This document shows positions 49,201-58,200 of a stretch of 64,000 nucleotides of DNA, piece after piece. The notes below the pieces were generated by a model, which was not told where the DNA came from, did not search any database, and worked only from the letters and a program-made list of their open reading frames with translations. The position numbers and the translations under genes were made by a program. The stretch lies in contig CP136069.1 of assembly GCA_032622095.1 (NCBI GenBank), positions 84,468,958 to 84,532,957 of the forward strand, in the 5' to 3' direction. Position 1 is the stretch's first letter. The number at the start of each line of letters is the position of its first letter. This DNA comes from Siphonodentalium dalli. Lineage: Eukaryota; Mollusca; Scaphopoda; Gadilida; Siphonodentaliidae.

Positions 49201-52200
49201 TTAGATATATTTTTTTGTTGGGGGAAGTGTAGATCATGCCATGAATGATCTCTACTCTGGGTAATATGATTATGAGAGGCCACATTCACATTGAATTGCG
49301 CTTAAGTGCAATTGAATGCGCTTAAGCAAAAATTATTGCACTTAAGGGCAAACGATTGTGCATAAGTGCGATAAAATATTGTGCTTAAGTACAAATAGGG
49401 CATTCATGCTTAAGCATTATGAGTTGCACTTAAGCATGATTAATTGCGCTCAAGTGCAATTAATTGTAACTACTATCTAACCTACCCATAAAATATTAAT
49501 TGTCATAACCTGGAGTATCGCCTAGCATCACAAGAAGAGCATGTGCTAATTTTAACCTTTTTAAATAAGCCTAGTACAGTTACCTCTAACTGTATGTGTG
49601 CAACAATCAAAGATAATCCATAATGTCATATAATTATCAGCATCCCTTATATCCAAAAAATGGATGTCTCCTCTAGTATGTTTTAATATATTTTTTTTAA
49701 AGAATTTTTGCACAGATTTGGGCCATAGCTATGGTCATATAGCAATAATGTGGTGTCACTGTATGAGGGTTTACTTATTTACTTAAATCGGGTGAAAAAC
49801 CCTAAATATTGTCATATTATCAGCATCCCTGTCCCAAAAATATGTGTTTCATTCTGGGAGCTTTGGTGTCTCACTCCTCGAGCTCTGGTAGTTTTATTAA
49901 ATCAGCGTCTCTTGTAGTATGTCCATGTCATAAACTGTAGCGCGAATATGGTGTCACTGAGGACCTGCTTCCCTCATATGGTGCACATGTATACCGGTAT
50001 ATACTCGAAAATCAAAGTTGCACCAACTAATATAGAAGTCAATGCTATCACGAATTGCCTGAACTAAAACAGAAGGTAATGCTATCGCGAGTCTACCATA
50101 TCAATAAAGAACTTAGACTTGCTCCCTACCCATCCAAACTAATGAAAACAAGAGGTGATATGTCAGTAAGAACTATAAGGTTGAGTTATGGATAAACCTA
50201 TTTATTCACCAGGGGTGTTTTATATAATAGTTACATATAACCATGAAATGCGCTTAAGATTAGCCAATTGATTGCGCACAGCAAGATTGATTGCGCTTAA
50301 GCACAAATAATTATGTTTTCAAGAACAAATTACTATGCTTAAGCGCAATCGACTGCACTTAAGATCAATGATTGCGCTTAAGAACAATGATAAGTTCAAG
50401 TAATTCTGCTTAAGTGTAATTATTTGTGCTTAAGTGCAATTAATTGCGCTCAAGTGCAATTAATTGCGCTTAATCACACTTCATTACTAAATGGCAATTT
50501 GGCCTCCCAGAGGCTAATGCCTGTAGAAATCATATTGTACCAATGAAAAACCTGGGAACTTTTTGAGGTTTTGATAGGGAACCTTATAAAGCTGAAAAAA
50601 TAACACGGGAATATATTTCTTTGTTAATACCTGTCGCTTAACAGTTTATTCATAAGTAGGCGAAAGTGCCAGCTCGAGATGACATTATTTAACAGACTTG
50701 ACGGGTGAGTTTGCTATGCGCACTTACAATCATGGAATTTCCCCCATACTTTGAAGTTGATTATCGAGGAACAATTATAAACAAATAAATATGTTCCCTG
50801 CCTTGTTTTTTCAATGTTATAAAGTTCCCTATCAAAACATAAAAAAGTTCCCAAGTTTTGTACTGATGGAATAAGATCTCTACAGGCGCTAAGCAGAGTA
50901 AAGATTCATGGCATGATCTAGGGGAGGGGGTTTCTTCAATTTCAACTAGATAGCTCCAGGCTGTTGACCCAACATTCAACAATAATTTAAACAAGGACTA
51001 AATCATGCCAGAAGCTGGGGTTTGTCCCACAAAAATATTCATGATTGCCAATTACTCAATTAATAAATTCAATTGCAAGTCTATCACAGCTAGTGACAGT
51101 CAATTGTGATATTCAGTTATTAACAGACTTTTTAATTATATTAAATTTAATTCATTAGTGAAAATTCATACATGTGTTATTGTGTTAAGTACCTTATTAA
51201 TAAATCATTTAAAATAAGTCTTCTTAAATATATCTCTTCATGATATTGATGATGTCCCTCCCTCCCATGGCGGACCCCAGACTCCTATTCTGAATACTAA
51301 TAACAAATAGGTGATTTTTCTGTGTACCAGCAGGTACCAGATAAGAAAATATGGATAGTGACAATGGAGTGAAATCTCTTGGAACTGTATGATATATCTC
51401 ACTGAGAATAATTGTCATTGAGCATCAAATTGATTATTTTTTGTCAAAATGACATATTTTGATATAATTCAGTCTCATACTTCTTGATGAGCTGGAGTTA
51501 TGGACAATACTTCAGCAGCAAAAATGTAATTATTTTCATATTTATAACAGTGTGAAATAACCATGGCTTCTATCCTATATTTGTTGTATCCGGTACTCAT
51601 GATTCACCTCTGTTATTCATGATTTATGGCAGGTGCTAGTACATGTATACCGTCAGTAGTCAGAGTAATCAAAACTACAGTAATGCCCTAATTAGTCGAC
51701 TCCAATACCACAGCAGAATTATGGGTAACTTTTCCGGATTTAGTCGGAAATATGGCTTGTTGCCATTCATCGGAAATCTCTCCCATATAATAATGAAGTG
51801 GCAGTGTCTCAGAAACAGAACATTAATTTGATTTGGCCTTACTAAACTCAGCAGAACCACCACCATCATAGTACAGTAATGCCCTAAATAATTGACTCCT
51901 TAACCACAGCAGAATTATGGGTAACTTTTGAGCATTTAGTCGAAAATATGGCTTTCCGATGAATGGCAACAAGCCATATTTCCAACTAAATCCTGAAAAG
52001 TTACCCATAATGCTGCTGTGGTTAAGCAGTCGATTAATTAGGGCATTACTGTATGTGGTTCATTTATGAGACAAAATACCAAACCTGGAGGGTCGGAACT
52101 AAAACTAAAACAAAAAATGTCTATTTGGAATAAAATCAATTAACCCTTTCATTATGGGAGCAGCATTCACCCTTCCATGATTGGAGCATTGGAAATATTG

Positions 52201-55200
52201 CGAAAAAACCATGTGCTAATGCATTCTCTTATATATGGTAGTTTCCAGTAGGGATCCTAGAATATGTAAGAGAATACATTACATGTACATTGGCCTAACA
52301 ATATTTACCTTGACCTTGTAAGCCAGTGCATTCTCTTATATATGTGAGGCTACCTAGTATGGTATCTGCAAATATAAGGGAATGCACTGGCACATGATTC
52401 ATTGCTCCACCAGCGCAGTTCCCATCAAGAAATGGTTATATTATATATTCGAGTCTCCCAAGTCCTTCCAACTGCATGTTTTGTAGATTTTATTTTCCTG
52501 CTTTACAGAAGAAATTTAATCATTTACAAATTTCCAGGATTCACTAAAGATGGATTATCTCTTCCTCTAACATGTGTTGTATAGTTTACTGGTTATAAAA
52601 TTATAAAAATAAGCCGGAGATACCATTAAAATACTGAAAATTGATTGTATACTATTATAATACTAATTGATAGAAGTGTTTCCAGGCAAGGGTCTTCGAT
52701 TCATATTTATTATGTTATACACAGGAAACTATAAAATAATTGTTACAGAAAGAGATAATTATTAATCCATCTGTTAGAGTAAGGATTTTTCAAGTTGTGT
52801 GTTTTCAAGAATGGGAGTGTATCACACTGAGCCAAATTCAATATATGATGGTCAGATATTTCAAAAACTAGAAATTTTTTGTACAGCCTTTTCATTGTTT
52901 TAGTAATTTTCTGACTACAATGTAGATTGTGTACAAAACATGATTTCTTTATTAGTCTATGATGAAGACAAAACTATTTTTGAACAAATTGTGTGTTAGA
53001 CTTACAAACTGAAGGGATTTCCAAACACCTTGCGATGCTATCTTTTTACAATTTAAAGTGTTCTAAGAGGAAAGTTCAAATAATTTTGCACATTTCATGA
53101 CTGGAGCTTCCTGAAATTTTGCAAAAACACTATACCAATGCATTCTCTTATATATGCCAGTCTCCCATTGGCAGACTCACATATTTAAGAGAATTCATTG
53201 ACCTAACAACATTTATCTTGACTATGCAAGCCAGTGCATTCTTTTATATATACAAGGTGCCATATGGGAGACCATTATTTATGATTAATCCTTCCATAAC
53301 TGGAGCTTCATGAATTTTTTTGAAAACCTGTGCCAATGCATTCTCTTATATATGCGAGTCTCCCATAGGATGCCTTGCATATATAAGAGAATGCATTAAG
53401 CTAACAATACTTGTATTGAACTTCTAAGCCAGTGCACTCTCTACTGATTGTTTTTTTCTATTTATGCCCCAACATTTGTTAAACAGACAAAAATACCAAA
53501 AAATGTCATCTTTGGAAAAGTATCATGACTGAAGGATTAATCTCAGTCATAAGTTAATTTTATTCACCAAAAACACCAAAACAAATGCCATGAGAAAAGC
53601 AGGGTATATGGATTTAAATTATTTCAATTTGCTCTGGAGGGGGGGGGGGTGTTAATATATATTCAGACACGTATGTTACTTTTTTACCTTTGACCATTTC
53701 TGCAATTCACCCAGCCCCGCAACCAATTTCTTTCCCTCTTTACAACTGTTTTCCCCAAGCATTTTTCAACACCCCTCCTCATCTGTCTGTCTGAATATAT
53801 ATGTGGAGATTCTATGAGGAAAAAAAATATTTTTTTCCTCACAGAAACCCCACTGTGAAAATATTTCAGTGAATTTTGTGTTAACTAAAGCTATTGTTCT
53901 TGTTTAATATTACAGTTTTCACCACTTTTACATGAAATATTAAAGGGACCAATGAACTCGCAGTGCGGCAGTGGGTAAAATGTGCAAATATATTCGATAA
54001 AAACATCACCTATTAGAAGAACATGGAGAAATAGATCAACTTTGCTCGATTGGCTTAAAGATGGATCATCTCTTCCTAAATTGTTTTCTATAATTTCTAG
54101 GGTATACAATAATAATGATAAGTCAAGTTGTCAAAGACACCAGTCCAGAAACGCTTCTATCATTTAATATTACAACTGATTGATAATCAGTTGGGACAAT
54201 CTTTTTTTACTATTTTCCTGCTTGCTATGCTCCGAACGTTTCCTCAAGCAGTAAAATGTCACAAATTATTTGTAGGTATACTAGTATATATACCAGAAAA
54301 TTCAAAATAGAATGAACAGTAATTGATTGAAGCATTTCCGGACATTATTTTATACCCAGGAAAATATATAAAACTTGTAATAAGAATATATAGACCATCT
54401 TTAAACTGTAATCAAAATATGAAACAGAGATTATTCCTTAAGAAATAATTTCAAGAGAGGGCACTGATTTTCTAACCTTTCAACTCAATCAACCTATATA
54501 ATTAGGAGGCACAAGTTTGAAGTCAGAATCACTGAGTGCATTCTATTTACAACCGAAGGGGTTCAGAAACTTTTTTTTTAAACTCAATATACATGTGATT
54601 GGTATATACACATGTACAGAAATGCTCTAATTAATCGACCTCTTAACCAAAGCAGAATTATGGGTAACTTTTCAGGATTTAGTCGGAAATATATTTCCGA
54701 CTAAATCCTGAAAAGTTACCCATAATTCTGCTTTGGTTAAGAGGTCGATTAATTAGAGCATTACTGTATGTACTGATAACCTATTTTAGTATGAAATTTT
54801 CTCCAGTCTTCATATATGCTATTACCATACGCTTGTGTATATATGCATTTTGTTATGAGAGGCCAAAAGTAACAATTATCGGTGAATCACTCATCCATAG
54901 AGAACCAGGTTCATTTTAACTTCAGACTGTCAGCGAGGTGGCGACGATGTCACAGTGGGGTTGTCTCCCCCCCCCCCCATAAATGTTTCCTTCCAAGTGG
55001 CCAGTTTCATACCGGTATAATCTGGATGAATCGTATCATTTAGTATAAGGTATATTGCAGTCTGATAGATATCCAGACTCGTATTAAAGAAAGAAATGAA
55101 ACACGGTCTAATTTTATTTAGACTGTGTCTATTGATATGTTTTTTTTAAAATAACGTGAACTTTGTCACAATTTGGGATTTAAAAAAAAATAAAATGTGT

Positions 55201-58200
55201 CCAATTGGCGCGTTGTCATCAGATAACTTAATACAGTAATGCCCAAAGTAATTAAGTAATTGACCACTTAACCACAGCAGAATTATGGGTAATTTTTCAG
55301 GATTTAGTTGGAAATATGGCTTGTTGCCATTCATCGGAAAGCTCTCGACGAGAGCTTTCCAACGAATAGCAACAAGCCATATTTCCAACTAAATCCTGAA
55401 TTATTTTCCATAATCCTGGTGTGGTTAAGGGGTCATTACTTTGGGTATTACTGTATGTTCTTTTTCAAAGGATTTTTTCAAAAGCAACGCATGACAGTTG
55501 TGGGAAACGACAAAACATGTGGTGAGAAATGGCCAAATATATGGTGCGAAACAACCAAACACGTGGGGCAAAGTGTATGAAACAACAATAGTACACATAT
55601 GGGAGGCAAAATTCACATTTAATTGCCAATCACGCTTAAGTGTAATTCATTATGCTTAAGCATGAATTTAAGCTTAATTCGCAATGCCTAAGTGTAATTT
55701 AGATTTCCATTATACCATACTTAAGCGTATTACATTATGCTTATGCGTAATTCATTTACCATCACACATAATGCATTCACGCTAAAGTAAAGCGTAATAG
55801 AATTGGAAAAACTCCCCTGAAGCTGAAATTGATGCAGTCAATTACGATGCTAGTAATCTTACCATCCGCCCAGAACATTAAACCTTACTAAGTTAGATAC
55901 ATGTAGGCCTACCATTACATATAACGTTGCAAGGCAATACAAACCAATTATGCTTAAGCGTAATGGAGTTACGCTTAAGCGTTTAAATCAGCCATTAAAT
56001 GTTAGATTAATCTCCCATATAGTACTTAATATATGCAATGATAATGTTGTTGTTTGAGCCATCCAAAATTATTTTGGAGTATAAATATAAGCAGCAAGCG
56101 AAATAATTGAAAAATAATTTATTATATATGATAAACAAGCATAATTTTTAAATATTTAACCCTTTGAGTGCCAGGTCGATTTTTGTATCAACCCATATAC
56201 CCTGTGCCAATGCATTCTCTTATATATGCGAGTCGACCATAGGTCGCCTCGCATATATAAGAGAATGCATTGGCCTAACAATTTTTTTTTTTTACAATTT
56301 TTTTTACAATTTTAATAATTTATTCTTATACCGGTATTCTTAAACAGACTTATTTTGTAGGTTTAGGGCCGATGAGATCGGCCCCTGGCACTCAAAGGGT
56401 TAAGCAATAGCTCCTTGTTAGCATTGTTGAAAACACTCCATACTGTTGTTCCCCTCGCAGAGCAGATAGAAAACCGTCAATATCACTGACATCAACAACC
56501 GACTGAAGTCTGTTCCAGGTAGTTCAATTCCACAGTTGTTTTAACAAATAAGGAGTGTTCGTATTGTGAGCTGCTGGTACGCAGAAGTTGGAACGATTCT
56601 GTGTTGTTACACACCTCCTTCTCCACCGGATTTTGACTGACACAGTCCTAAAATTTTGTTGGCTGTATTTCCCTTGTGTCTTTCTTCTCGTGTTCTAGAT
56701 AATCAGGCTTTAGGCAGGGCTGAAACCAACCCCTTGACTATTTTGTGGTATTGAACCAGTCACTGTTCTTTCCTTCATTCTTCGAGGGGTGGTAGCTTTA
56801 CCTCAAACAGCATGCCTGTGACTGATCCATCATCTCGTCTGTATTTGTTCTTTTCTGTATTTGTTCTTTAAGTCAACATGACCGCTTTCGCAGATTGCTG
56901 CTTCCAGCAAGGAAGGATACGCACTACGTTCATGACTGAACTAGAGTTGCACATACTTCCGAGTGTGACTTGATGTGGTATATTTGAAAACAACAGGTAT
57001 TTATCTGGCAGGTCCGATTGGAACTTGTATAGATGTTAGTGTATTTATTTTTGAATTTTATATTCAATATTGATATTTCAAATCTGACAAATTAATATGT
57101 AGGTCAAGTGATGTAAATCCAGAAAAAAATTATCAAAAATATATTTATTGCAAAATTTTATAATTTACAAAGCGGACCCACCAGATAAATACCTGCTGTT
57201 TCTTATACTATAGTACCGCATCAAGTCACACTCAGAAGACTGAGAAGTATGCAGGTATGTGCAACTCCGTAACTTTCCGAATTTTGCTCCGCAGATTTGC
57301 ATGGAAATCCACTGTGACATTCGTGAACTTCCCAAAATCCATGGCGGAAGACACCCCATTCGCTGCTCTTTCCAATTTTTCGGCATCTTCGCGCTGACAA
57401 AAACGTCTTATTTGATCGCATTTTGCCAATTTAAGCTCAATAAATATCGTCTTTTTCTAACGATATCCTGAAACCATGCTTGCTGTCACTGAAAACATAG
57501 GAATACCCCCAATCTATTTATAGAAATCAGGGGAGATAAACCATGCATGCAGTTTTCAGAAGCGTTAGGAACAGGCAGTGAACAGCTGTTTCAACAACAA
57601 CAACACGGTGGCGATGATTGTTGAGTCCCTTTAAGCCTAGTATGTGCTCAACCCAGGTATGTATACATTGTATATGTGTTGTGGGATCACATTTCAGTTA
57701 TTTTTCATTGAATTGCGTCACCAGCGTGACTTTTTAGCACCTAAATTTTTTTGATATTTTTGTGAGGAAACAGTGTTCTTCCAGACAACATAGGCGGCTA
57801 TACCATAGATTGTCTGGTTTTTGTGTCACAGGGGCCTGAAAATCGCTTATTTTGGCATAAAAATTTCATTTTTCAGGCACACAATCAAGGGGCATAACTC
57901 TTGCTACCCCCATTAAAATGACAATTATATACCAAAATCTTTAAGCCTAGTATGTGCTCAACCCAGGTATGTATACATTGTATATGTGTTGTGGGATCAC
58001 ATTTCAGTTATTTTTCATTGAATTGGTGCCCCCTTATTTTTGCACCAATCCCTGCAGAAACTGTGGAGTGTCACCTTAGAACAGAAACTTGAGATGAACT
58101 CTCGGAAACGTTTGGAGCGTAGCAAGAGGACGAACTCTATCGTGTTCGTACCCTCCATCAAGACAAATTTATTTCAAATTGAAGAGATTTCACTGTCTAT

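Larger units (their letters stand above)
48511..57630. mobile_element. 9.1-kb TTAA-flanked composite transposon, copy L
   Basis: TTAA (48507-48510) | AGTGACACAACAATC at one end and GATTGTTGAGTCCCT | TTAA (57631-57634) at the other. Read inward the ends are AGTGACACAACAATC and AGGGACTCAACAATC. Both sides are flanked by halves of one host repeat: CCATTAAAATGACAATTATA + TACCAAAATCT before the left TTAA, GCCTAGTATGTGCTCAACCC after the right one. The undisrupted host at 47521 and 57935 reads AAAATCTTTAAGCCTAG, so the insertion site is resolved to the base. The interior carries at least nine older MITEs and a LINE scrap. No transposase is recognised. The TTAA|AGG end suggests the Kolobok superfamily (inference). 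Confidence 0.8.

Noticed and set aside
53939-57630. TTAAAGGGACCAATGAACTC at 53939 as the left end of the transposon
   Set aside because: It resembles the right terminus, but the flanking DNA does not match the host repeat that continues after 57634. The end at 48511 does have the matching host half and a better terminal match.
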